A stretch of DNA of 64,000 bases, taken from Megaleporinus macrocephalus. Its lineage: Eukaryota > Chordata > Actinopteri > Characiformes > Anostomidae. The notes under the pieces are model-generated. The model did not search any database, had not been told where the DNA came from, and worked only from the letters and a program-made list of their open reading frames with translations. This document shows, piece by piece, positions 1-12,400 of this stretch. Position 1 is the first letter of the stretch. Each line of letters begins with the position of its first letter. The stretch lies in assembly GCA_021613375.1 (NCBI GenBank), contig CM038720.1, positions 18,429,715-18,493,714 on the forward strand, read 5' to 3'. The translations under genes and the position numbers were made by a program.

Positions 1-422
1 ATAAGTGCCAAAATGGAAGGAATAAGCTGTACCACAATGTTTTCAGAGGGATCGACCTCTTTTATATACTTCAAACATATTCAATTAATTTAAATGCAAT
101 CAAAACAGTGAAATTCAGTAAATGAAAAAGTAAAAGATCCATTAAAACTGATTTAGCGCTGTTTGAAGTGCTGCACAGTGGGAGAGCAATATAGTCGTGC
201 TTTGATTACAATTAAAGGTGGGCTGTATTCAGAGTGTGAAATACCCCCTGGTATTCAGGGGGACCTCAGTTACTCACTGAGAACAGAATGTTTGGTCTAT
301 CAGATGTTCTTCTGGAGATGCTATTTTCTAATTTGCCACATCTTCCACATATTAACTAGTATTTGACTCATTGACTCTTCTTCTGTATTCAGTTTGAAGA
401 ATGTAAATGTAAAGCTTTACAG

Positions 423-540
423 ATGTATCCCGGGTATAGTTACATTTGCTGGGCTATGAAGGACCAACTGGATGAACCAATCGGCTACAGCGCCACCCTG
501 AGGCAGACCATTGCTGCAACTCTAGGAAGAAGCTTGCTGT
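423..540 (+). repeat. short dispersed repeat, copy 1
   Basis: This segment shares a core with 3229-3310: both contain GGCTATGAAGGACCAA and end near AAGCTTGCT. The two copies are in the same orientation about 2.8 kb apart on either side of a rassf6 exon. The family is not recognised. A short open frame here is not a gene. Confidence 0.45.
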
Positions 541-1857
541 TTGTAAACCAGATTCAGCATTTTATTTTTAAAATGCAAGTCTCTGATGGATTGTTTTTTA
601 GTAAAGGGATGTGAAAACAGTGTAATAGAGCACTTGTTTTCTATTCTGCATATCGGTGCACTGTATTTCATAATTTTTCTTTGAAGTGATTGTATTCGTC
701 ACGCTGCCTTTTTTAATGTCACTTATGTGGAGCACAGTGGAAATAAGCTCCAGGGCTTCATTACGTCTTCATCCTCAGTGATTTTAACCCATTAAACGGC
801 CAGAAGCTGCTGGCAGGTCCAGGCTTACGTTCCTCACTCCAGTAACATAAGAATAACTCGCTCAGCTTGCATTTTTTTATATAGTTATGGAATAAAAAGC
901 ATTATAATGTAATATGACTGGACTTAATGACGGGGTAAGGGGTTAATGAACGCACTGGCTGTGCTACAGTGTTACTTCTTCAGGTCATTGACTTTCAGTA
1001 CTGGCCTCTCTGTAAGCACTAAGAGTTTATTTGAAGGGCAGGCTTGACAAATAGTGTTTCTAAAAAGTAGGTTGGTTAAAAAATCTCTTTCTTCTCTTCA
1101 GCTTAGTGCAAGAGCTACAAGGCTAACGCTACTAGAACACTAGAACTTAAAAGTTGCCCAAAACCTTTCTGTAAATACACCCCAAAACCTCTTACAACCC
1201 ACTCAAGCCGTATGTAGGTCTTTATTAAAGTTGTGCAGACCTGTCGATGTGGTTTAAAACACCGCATGACTTAAAGTGAGCTATAAAAATAAACACAACT
1301 AGTTTAGACAGGCTTTGTGCTGAATTCTAATTCTCCTGCAGAATTCAAATTTCATCATGCGCCATGTGCACTTACAGACCCTAGATCACGTTCATGATTC
1401 CTGTTGTTTCTGTATATAAACTAATATCCTCAATTTGAATCTAATCTAAAGTTATTTGTAAAAAGAAAACATCAAAATCATGAATGGAATGTGCAGCATC
1501 GACATGGCTGCTGAGCTGGAAATCACCTCATTACCTGCTGTCTATAATGACCGGCCACTGCGTTGAGCTACATGCTGGTGTTTTGTCACTAAAGTGTCCT
1601 GAACCACATCAACAAGTCAACTCAGAGTAAAGGAAGTGCTGTACTCTAGACTATCGTCATGATGTTCTGGCTCTCGGGTTTCCAGAAAACGTTTAATAGA
1701 AAAGTTTATTTCTGCCTGATTATGATGTCTCTGTTAAAGCAACAATGTGCTAACTGTGGCTCATTTGGTGGTGATATATTGGAGATGTATCCACAGAACA
1801 TATTTGGGTGACTACTGATTATATTTTGATCTGTACTATTGATTATAATAGTGTTTG

Positions 1858-2030
1858 CCCTGGACAGGCAGCCATTCCGTTACTGGGAAGACACACACAC
1901 TCACACAAACACACACACATGTTTACACCTAGTATTTCCAAGTCTTTTGCCTGAGGGAGAAAACTGGACCACCCGGAGGAAACACACCCAGACACAGGAA
2001 GAACATACAAACTATAAGTCTTGTAGCTCT
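1858..2030 (-). mobile_element. degraded tRNA-derived SINE (DANA/HE1-like), antisense
   Basis: The stretch carries the antisense body of a common fish SINE: a CA-rich segment, then a CACCCGGAGGAAACACACCC block and an AGAACATACAAACT block. The same body occurs more intact at 12284-12490. The family name is from memory of fish repeats. Confidence 0.55.
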
Positions 2031-2624
2031 CGTAGTTCTAGTAGTAAAATAAAGGAGCAAATTATGGACACCAAACATTTCCTGGTTGAACTGGAGTAAG
2101 AGGAAAATCAAGTCTGGCTGTCACGTCATTCTGGGGAACTCCTTAAACTCCTGGTACTTTCTGAAAGTAACAGTATTGGTGTTTTGATCTGGGTAGTTGA
2201 TCTTGTTTCACTTTCAAAAGAACTTGATATAAATGGCTTGAATATATAACCATGAACATTTGATGTGGTTTGATACAAAAGACTGCCGAGAGACGGCCTT
2301 CGTGTGTTCTTTTAAAGTGAAAGTAGATTTAGATCAAGCGGTAAGACAAACGTACACTCTCAGCTGAACAGTTGCTAATCTTACTATGTATGCAGGCAAT
2401 GAGAAAATAAAAGCTAAGAAGAGCAGAAAGTCAATATATTACAGTGTATAAACTCAAACTGTGTTCCTAACAGGAGGCTGTGTGGTTGTTTTTGATGTTT
2501 AATATGTCCTCTCTTTGAGCAGCATGTCAAAACTGCCCCTTGAATTTAGAAATGTCCAGCACACATGCATTCTGCATTGCCCTCTTCTGGTCTCATATGG
2601 AATAGCATGTTCATCTTTATTCAG

Positions 2625-3388
2625 AACAGCACAGGGCAGGTGACACTGGAGGGATTTCTGGCGGTCTCCTGGGGAATGAAGCGACCGATCCGCCTCAAAA
2701 TCCAGGATGAGAAACATTCTGACTGCTCCCAGCCTCCGAGCTTTTCTCCAGACCCCATCAGCCCACTTGGCAACAAGAGGTCATTGTCTTACAAACGATT
2801 TCTTACTTTGCAAACATACTTTATGTGCTTCACTCTCATGCATAGCTATTGTAATCATGAATATGCCATTAATATGGAACTGAACTGATTGTTTTCCAGA
2901 GGAATGACCCGCTGGGGAGAATTTGACAATCTTCATCACATTGATGAACTGGAGGAGATCCTTCAGGATGGTGCAGAGACTCTGAAGAGCTGCTCTACAG
3001 GTTTACATTTCTTTCAAAGCACATCATAGCTGCACGCTACTTTATAGAACTGTAAGAAGTGGATAATAAAAGGGTAAAAAAGGGGTAATATTATGGGAAA
3101 AAGGTAACAAAGATCTTTTTAATCACCCCTTAGTTCAGTTTGAGAAATGAGTAATAATTCCTTCATTACACCCTTTAAACACCTGAAAAGACTGGTCATT
3201 TATAAATATGTTATGGTGTACTGTCATATGAATCCCAGGCATAGTAACAGTTGCTAGGCTATGAAGGACCAATTGGGAGATTAAGCTTGCTACACCCTGT
3301 GGCAGAGCAGAGCTTCAGATATATATATATACACACACACATTTTTGGTCTTTCCTGTAAAGCTATTTTGGAGATTCTTTGGACAGTG

Positions 3389-3474
<86 letters not shown>

Positions 3475-6400
3475 CATGCTGTAGTCACTATTACATTCAT
3501 ATAATTAAAACAAATTTTTATGAATTTTTAGTTGTTTATCACTTGTCGATCTGGTTTGGTCTATGTAAACTTGTCCCCTAATTGTCACTGAATCCTTAAA
3601 ATTACAAATTACATACGCACCGGTAATATTAAAAATACTAATATCGTATCTAAACTCTTTATCTATTTTAAATGCCCCACTTTCCATAAAGAAGCACTTC
3701 ATAGTTCTACAATTACAGATTCTAGTCCATCTGTTTCTCTGAATGCTTTCTTATCTTGTTCTTCAATAGTCAGGACCCCACAAAGCAGGTATTATTTGGG
3801 TGGTGGATCATTCTCAGCACAGCAGTGACACTGACATGGTGGTGTGGTGTAGGTATGTGTTGTGCTGATATTTATGCATCAGACACAGCAGTGCTGTCCT
3901 TTATATTAGATCTATTAGACACCTTGTAACGTCAAACAAGACAGCTCATCTGTTGCTGCATAGTTAGTCATAGTCATCCTTTAGTCCTTTACCAGCGGTC
4001 ACAGAATGCTGTTGGCTGGATAGTTTTGTTGGTGGACTATTCTCAGCAGTGACACTGAGAGGTTCAAAAGCTCCAGCTGCACTGCCTTGTCTCATCCACC
4101 ACAACTCAGCCATGTCCTCCTATAGAATATGTGTCTGTGTGTGTGTATATATATATATATATACACGTGTGTGATTCTGACTGTCATTTTCTGTCATAGA
4201 CTACAGTGAGTTTGACAGCAGGACGCTCAGAGCCCCACGCCCCAAAGCCATTATAGAGGGGAGTTCCAGCCTGTTTCGAACCAGGAGCGACGCCTCTCTG
4301 GTGACAAAGAGAGTAAAAAGCAGAACAACGGAGGAGAAAGAGAGGGACAGACAGCATCGCTTCTCCATTAACGGCCATTTCTATAATTACAAGGTCAGAG
4401 AACTGCAGAGAATTCAATGACAGAATTTGGTGCATCAGTTCGCAATTACCCGCAGCCACAGAGGTCTGTTATATGCAGGGTTTGATGGAAAGAAAGAGGA
4501 TGGAGGTCAAGTCTTGTGCTTTCATCTTTTCAGACTTCTATCTTTACACCATCATACGGGGCAACTACTAACGTCCGCATCGACAGCGGAATGAGGACGC
4601 ATGATGTCATCAGTCAACTTTTACATAAATTTAAGGTATGCCTTGCATATGTACTACTCGATTAGTTTTACAGCATTTAGCCTTTTTGTAAAATATATAC
4701 TGATCATCCAGAACATTAAACCCTTTTTTGTTTGCACAATATCTGACTATTTTATCAGGTGAACTTACCATGTAGATGTACTTTATAATTCTACAATGAC
4801 AGACTGCACTCCATCTGTTCTGCAAATACTTTGTTAGTCCCTTTTTACCCTGTTCTTCAATGGTCAGGACCACCACAGAGCAGAAATGACTTGGTGCTGG
4901 AGTATTCTCAGCACTGGTCTACCTTATAGGCGGAGCTAGACTTTTATCCTTGGGGTGGCCAGAAGGTGGCCAAAGCTATTTTAGGGTGTCCACAGATTAC
5001 GACAATAAATATTTAAGAAACACAATCAAAATCTGTAAATGTTACACTGTTATAAAGTACATCTTAAGCACACAGAAGATAAGATCTGTATATTAAATTT
5101 GCAGTTTATTAACAATGTACAATATGTAAATGTAAAAAACATGCAAAAACAAATACAAACACCCCACAATCTGTCTGTTAGAAAAAAAAAAGTGATAAAA
5201 AAAACAGTGATGCCGTCTTAACATGAACATAGCTACCTAATGCCTAGTTCAAAAGAGCATAATTGTTTCTGAGCACAACCTTCACGTCACATTTCATTTC
5301 AAACAGCGCATGAATCAGCTAAATCAGCTAACGTAGCTAACGGTATTGCTCTACAGTCATTAGAGAAACAGAAAAAGAAAGGCCAGCACGCAGTCAGAGC
5401 TCAACACATTCTGCCCAGATCAAAGCGCCCAGAGTGAAATGTATGTTAATGTGAAGTGTGCGCTGGAAGCTGATAGTCATCTGTAGGCGAAATGAGATGT
5501 AACGTAATGTTAACGTTATCTAGATACTCGTGGGTGAACTGACATATCACACTGTAACATCAGCAAAATGTTAACTACAAAAAATCTCCTCTCTGAACAT
5601 AACAGTGACTTTAAACAATCACTCTATTTCACCATCCATCACCAAGTAGGCTGCTGTTCTTCTCCCTCCCGAGCGTTTGACTCTCTTCTTCTCCTCCTTC
5701 TCTTTATAATGGTGGATTTATATAGACAGTGGGGTGGATTACAACTTTTTGTGATACATAGCGCCAACTACTGCAAAGGAGGGACCTAACAGTCAGCTGG
5801 TATTACCGATTACAAAATACAACGGGCTCTTTTTATCAAGACGTGCAGTGCCGTCATCTGGGGTGGCACCTGGGGGGTCCAATCAGATTTCAAGGGAGTC
5901 GTTTTCCTCCCCGGCCCCTGCTTTGGCTCCGCCCATGCTTATAGGTGTAAGTCGTAGACGATAACTCATCTGTTGCTGCACAGTTTGGGTTGGTCGTTTT
6001 TTTTAGTCCTTCATCGGTGGTCACAGGACACTGTGGGCTGGATGTTGCTGGTTGTTGGACTATTCTTAGTCCAGCAGTGACACCGAGTTGTTTAAAAAGT
6101 CCAGCAGCAGTACTGTGTCTGATGCATTCATACCAACACAACACACACTAAACCCCCACTACCACCTCACTGCAGTGCTGAGGATGATCCACCTCCCTAA
6201 TAATCCCTGCTCTGTTGTGGTCATGTGGGGGGAAAGTACACAGAGAAACAGATGAACTACAGTCTCTAATTACAGAACTACAAAGTCCTTCTATATGTAA
6301 GTGAAACTGATGTAATGAACAATGAGTGTAGATACAAGGAACTTGTTTTAATGTTCTGGTTGATCCATGTACATTGTCCAGAAATCATTCATTCATTCAT

Positions 6401-9400
6401 TTATATAAATTCCAGTCTCAAGTTTTTCCTCAAGACATTAGAAAGAATCCACTGTAATGAGGAAGGGGAAAAAATAGAGGTTGATTGCAGGCACAGAAAA
6501 TAGGACCCCTTGCAAACACTTGGAAAACCTGGTAGACCCACCAATTGCTGTCCTCAATGAATTAACAACCCTTTCATCTTTAAGAGAGAGGAGGACGTCA
6601 AACTGAAAAAATCCACAAGTGTTTTTGTTTATTCTTCCACACCTTAACACTGTGGACCTGAAATAATGCATAGCTGTTCAAGAAGCCCTTTACTGAGAAA
6701 AGCAGACACATCAGCAAAGAAGCTGCTGGAGGTCAGACCTCAACCTTACTTAATGTGTTTGGGATTATTTGGATGATAAAAGGCAAAATATGCTAAACCA
6801 GACTAAAATAAATTGTGTTAATGGCTATTTGGACCATAAATTAAATGTTGATCCTGTGATTTTGACTTGTCTTGTTGCAGATAGAAAACGATCCAAGTGA
6901 ATTTGCACTGTACTGCATTCATCAAAGTGGAGGTACGCATACATTAAATACTAATGAGAACCGTTACGCTGCATATCCAAATACACTACATGTCTTGCTC
7001 ATATAATCAAGGATATTAATCAGGAATGCACAGTGATATCTTAATTACATCCGTATCAAGCCTATATTTGGCCAATATTTCAAACTGGTGTTTGATAGCA
7101 CGATCATTAAATGCTGTTAGAGTGCACTGACTAAGCTACAGCAACACAGCTAAAATGTCTCTCAGCCCAGAGCACAAGAACAAAACTTCAGTCGGTTGAT
7201 CAGCATCTTCTGAAATCACAAACATTCCACAAAAACAGCCCAAAAGCTACAACTATTACAGCAGCGCTGATGTGTAATCAAGATTGATGGTCATATGTTC
7301 TCTGTTGTGGAGGATGTTTTTGTTTTGACGGCTGCTTGAAAAACTTGAGCCACATTCCACCATCAAACTTAGCCATAATTATTTTTTCCACATAGTCCCA
7401 CCTCAGCTACATAAGTAGTACATAAACAAAATGTGATGACCATCTGGACATCTGATGTGAGTTTTGTGAGTATTCTCAGTTTAACCCTGCTATTTTAAAT
7501 TAGGGACTCACATATTAGCATAGCGTCACATAGCACAGCTCCAGTGTAGAATGCTGTCAGGGAGAGCCGATAAACAACAGGTTCATTTTTACTCTCTACT
7601 GGTATAAACTAAATCACTTAAATTACAAGCTGAGCTAACAGACTGTAAGTATTTGTCTGTGTATCTAAAAGACAGGCTGTCCATTTTAGCTACATGTGAT
7701 CTACTGTGTCTTTCTGCAGCTGTAATTTAATGTAGTGATGGTGAAATGGTGAGCGCCCCACTGAGGAATTTAATTGTGCTCACAGTCACTGATAGTATAA
7801 CTCCATTAAAGACAGCGGTGTAGAATTCTTGGATGTGACTTATCTAGAGCGTGGAGGCCTTTACAGAAGGTAGCTTTACACAACCAGGTGACATCAGGTA
7901 CTGATGTAGAACATTGCATGAGGATTTGATTAAATATTACTGAGGTCAGGTACTGATGTTGATGCTGTTAGGATCTGATTGAGTATTAGTGAGGACAGGC
8001 ATTGATGTTGAACATTGCTCTGAAGATTTGATTGAGTATTAGTGAGGTCAGGTACTGATGTTGAACATTGCATGAGGATTTGATTCAATATTACTGAGGT
8101 CAGGTACTGATGTTGAACATTGCTGTTAGGATTTGATTGAGTATTAGTGAGGTCAGGTACTGATGTTGAACATTGCTGTTAGGATCTTATTGAGTATTAG
8201 TGAGGACAGGCACTGATGTTGAACATTGCTGTTAGGATTTGATTGAGTATTAGTGAGGTCAGGTACTGATGTTAGATGATCACTACAGCCCATCCCAAAC
8301 ATATTTGATAGTATTCAATCATTCCAAATTGCAAGTCCACTGCTCCACAACAGAGTGCTGGAAGGCTTTATAACCTTCAAGCCCACACTTGGCGCTGGAC
8401 ATAGTTATCTTAGGCTCACGTGCAATTGTAGAGTGTGCCAAAAACATATACTGTCCACATTGGACACATAGTAATTATTCTTTCATGATATGCTCCAATT
8501 TTGAGACCCAATCTAATTTCTTCCTAAATTCAGTCTAAATTAAATAGTTACAGTGAACTGTATCAGGTAGCATTTAGAGTGTTTTGACACTAAACTCTTA
8601 TTTTAACAGCTCATTTAAAGGCCCTTTTGATTTTTTTCATTTTAAAGCCTGCATGCTGCTCAGTTCCTCAGTGTTCTCAGCACACTCTGCATGTTTGTAC
8701 TGCAGGGAAGAAGTGAACACGTTTCCATCTGTTTATGCAGACTAGCTCAAGGCTGGGTTTTGTTTAATCAGCACCTCACCCACTGGATTATAGGAGCTTT
8801 TCAGTTGCCATATCCAGAGGCTTGAAAAGACTTACAGCTCGTTCTGTGAGTTTGTCTGACATCGTATTAGGGCAGGCACAGTCATCCTAGGCACACAGTG
8901 TGCAGCATGCCTGTTTCAGTTTATCAGTGGTGTATGAGTCTGCATTTCCAGTTCTGGAAGAAACTAATACAGTATCTTTTAGTCATGAGGGCTTATCATA
9001 CAAGCCCACTCTTCCTGATACTTTCTAAAATGTGTTTGTATAAGGAACTGATAGAGAGGAATGGTTTTCTGAAGAAATAAGGCAAAAACACCACAAGATA
9101 AGATATTGCGTAGCCTTATTCTCAGACCAGTAACGACGCTGACCAGATATGGACTGGTATTAGTAACTATATTATAGCAGTACTGACCCAAGCTTAAGTT
9201 ATTTCAGGCATCCTTTGTTTTCTTCTGCAAACTGCATGCCTGAATCGTCATACTATTGTCTCTTATATGAAGCTGTTATCTTTAATAGATAAACAGATTT
9301 GCATATGTTCATTCTGACACTGTATAACAATCTATTATCTTCAAAAAATAGATAAAAAGCTATGACATACTTTGGTTGTTCTCAGGGTTTTCTGTTTCCA

Positions 9401-12400
9401 GGGAACTATGTCTGATATTCTTTCTGGTGTTTACATGATACTTCCTTATATGGTACAATAAAGAAACCTATGAAAGGTATGAAAGAGTTCCTAAGGTCAT
9501 GGTTAGTGTATAATAATAAGAAGAAGCTAGGCTGATTAGTTCATTAGTTCATTAGCAAACTTCAGAATAAAAAACATTGTCCTCCAGTTTTGTATACACT
9601 AATTTTATGGACATTTGCTTTGTCAGAAATAAATGTGGTGCACCCGCTGCCCTTTCTTATTTTGTGTTGCTGCTTATGTAATCCCTAGATTGCTTACTGT
9701 TAAGCTGACAGAGAGAAAAAGACTACATGAAGCCCAGTCTAAAAGGAATATTAACAGACTGAATATTAATAGAATATTAATATTAATATTAATATTAATG
9801 AATAGACAAAAAAATTATATTGCATCAGATCAACGTCTACACTTATGCTGACTCAATACGTCAATGTTAAAGGGGTCACTTGTAACTAATAGTGGAAAGA
9901 AAATGTTTAAAATCAAGATTGCAGATATTTATGTCTTAACTGTAAAGTGTGAGTAAGTATACTATAAAGTAGGAGTGTCTGGCTTTTCCACTGACTATGC
10001 TCCTAAAACCAAGGGTACTACATAGCAGAACAATGTGCATGCTTAAATGGTGTATTGGTTTTTCAGATTTTTCTCAGCGAATTTGTTGTATATGATTCTA
10101 TATAATACCTTTTTGGTGTACAAGCAAAATGTAGCCAAACCTAGAGCCTAGAACTGTAGATAAAAACAGCCTTTAATGAAGCCCAACAGCATGTACCAAA
10201 GCAGCACATCAAAACCAAAAACCACTATAATATACAGACAGAGGTCCATATTGCTTTCTAACCTTAATGAGATGAGGGCAGGACAGCAAGAACGGTGTCT
10301 TATATGTACACTTAAGCTTTAATCTATGAGTTTCAGATGCTGCTGGAATTTAGTAAATATCACAGCAGTTCAGTTTATCAGTTTTAGCTAAGACGATGCA
10401 AAGCGTCACAGCTTTTAGGCCAAGACTATAGAAGCAGATAGCTAAGCAAATGGTGTCACGCAAAGAAGGTTGACTAGTTGCATGGAAATGCTAGGCTAAT
10501 GGCTAACATAACCCCACTGGCTTTTCCTTCCACTCTCTTTTCCCTCTTTAACCCATTACAGTCTGATGTGACTCAACAATACATTTAACCCAACTTACCC
10601 CAGACTGCAGCTTGCTACACTAGAGTTGAAGAAATCAGCAAGTTTTGCACTGTTTGTATTTCACATCATCACCATTTATTTGCACGTCAGTATAATGGCA
10701 GTGACAAAACTAATGAAGCGCTACATCACACACTACTAATAGAACTGCTGTCTTTACTAAAGAACAATTGAAGACCCATCCTTTTTAAGAGTGTAGGCTC
10801 TCTAGGTGGTGTTAGATAGATCCAGAAACAGAGAATAAATAAAGACTTCATCAGCAGCCAACTTTAGTGAGCATTAGCTTGTTAAATCTTCTGAAGAGGC
10901 AGCCTCTGTTATTCTGTTATTCTGGCTATTTTAAATAGTACAGCCTTATGATAATTTCATTTGTTGTTTTTTTCTTTCCTGTGATTTACCAGATATTCAT
11001 CATCCATTTGAAACACAATTAGTTACAATATCCCTACTAAACATCTCGACTATGTATGGAATGTTTTGTATGTGTTTTTTGGGAGGGGGATGTCTAAATT
11101 CAGCTTATTTGCTATGATCTACAGAATGTAAATATCTCCATTTTGAGAATCAAACCTGATTTTACTTCATAATCTTGACCAAAGAAAGAAGAAAGCTGAG
11201 CAGCTCAGATCTTCCACTGTGGGACCGTTTTCTTCAGGGACCCTCAGAGAGCATTGCAAGAATATTCCTCATGGACACGGATGAAGAAGAAATAAGCATG
11301 GATGTAAGTATAGTTATATAGTTTTATAAAGTCCTTCTATGCTGTATACACATCCTAAGTTACCGAATCTAACTAACTGATGGTTTTTAGGTGGCACAGT
11401 ACGTCAATTTAGAGCTGCCGATTCTGCAGCGGGTTCTGCTAAAGCTACAAGAGGAGGAGAAACTAGAGATACAGCGTATCGTCTCTAAGTAAGGATGACT
11501 GAGAGATGCTTACACTTGTTTCAAATCTAAATTATGGGGCAGATTTCTTGTTTTGCACTGTGACAATTAACTGTATATGCCCAGCAGCTATTTAGTATAT
11601 GTTATAAGAGCTCTGTTAGAAATATATACATACATCACTACTGGGTTGTTACAGTGGAAGCTATAGTGGTTTGCAAAAGTTTGTGCACTTCTGGAGTTGC
11701 TAATGGATAACTGAAAATTGACATGAAGATAAAAGATAATTCGTTAATATTACAGTTTGTAAACACTTTTTGTAAGACATTAGTTTCTCTTTAAAGTGTC
11801 TGTCCACAGATTTGCAATGATGTTTATGTTTGTAAGAGCCACAGCAAAACCTTCAGCTTGCACCTCTTGAGGTAGTCCACTATGGATTTTGAGGTGTGTT
11901 CAGAATCATTATCTTCTTTTCATCTACAGCTTTTTTACCCACAGTGTGATGTAGGTATGCTTCCATTTGCTGGTATATAATTTAATCTATTCTTTCCTCC
12001 ACCAGTGATGTTGAATTTTGTGGTGAGGATGCACAAAAGGGTTTTTGTCTGATGACGCTTCCATAAAAGATATATTTGTTCAGGTGTTGCTGCACAGTAG
12101 GACAGTGCAACAACTCTCCAGAGTCCGCGGAACCTTCACGAAGGCCTTTTGCAGCCAAATAGGTTTCCAATTTGCAATCCTATGAGCTGTTCTCTCAGAA
12201 AGGAACTGCGAAAACTGCTGCCTGAAAACAATATCTTCTTACAGCTTCTATTGCTTTATGGGCATCAGTTGTTGTTGTTTTTTTGCAGTGGCATGGCCGA
12301 CACACACACTGATGGGCAATTTAGACTGACCAATCAACCTAACATGCATGTCTTTGTACTGTGGGAGGAAACCCACTCAAGCACTGGGAGAACATGCAAA

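Larger units (their letters stand above)
1..2624. other. 5' flank or intron of rassf6, no coding exon recognised
   Basis: The first recognisable rassf6 exon starts at 2625 in phase 0, so an upstream coding exon must exist. I searched this stretch for the expected N-terminal exon (in human RASSF6 it carries a LLKTYN-like motif) and did not find it, so it is probably left of the window. The stretch holds a degraded SINE near 1858-2030 and a short repeat near 423-540 that recurs near 3229-3310. Nothing else is evident. Confidence 0.6.

Noticed and set aside
1..2624. First coding exon(s) of rassf6 in the window's left end
   Set aside because: I looked for the expected N-terminal motif and a phase-0 donor and found neither; calling an exon here would be a guess.
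3251..3484. Tyr-Ile repeat proteins on both strands
   Set aside because: Translation of a (TA)n microsatellite.
7888..8273. CRISPR-like array
   Set aside because: Units of 49-54 bp are similar along their whole length with no unique spacers, in a vertebrate-type genome: a minisatellite.
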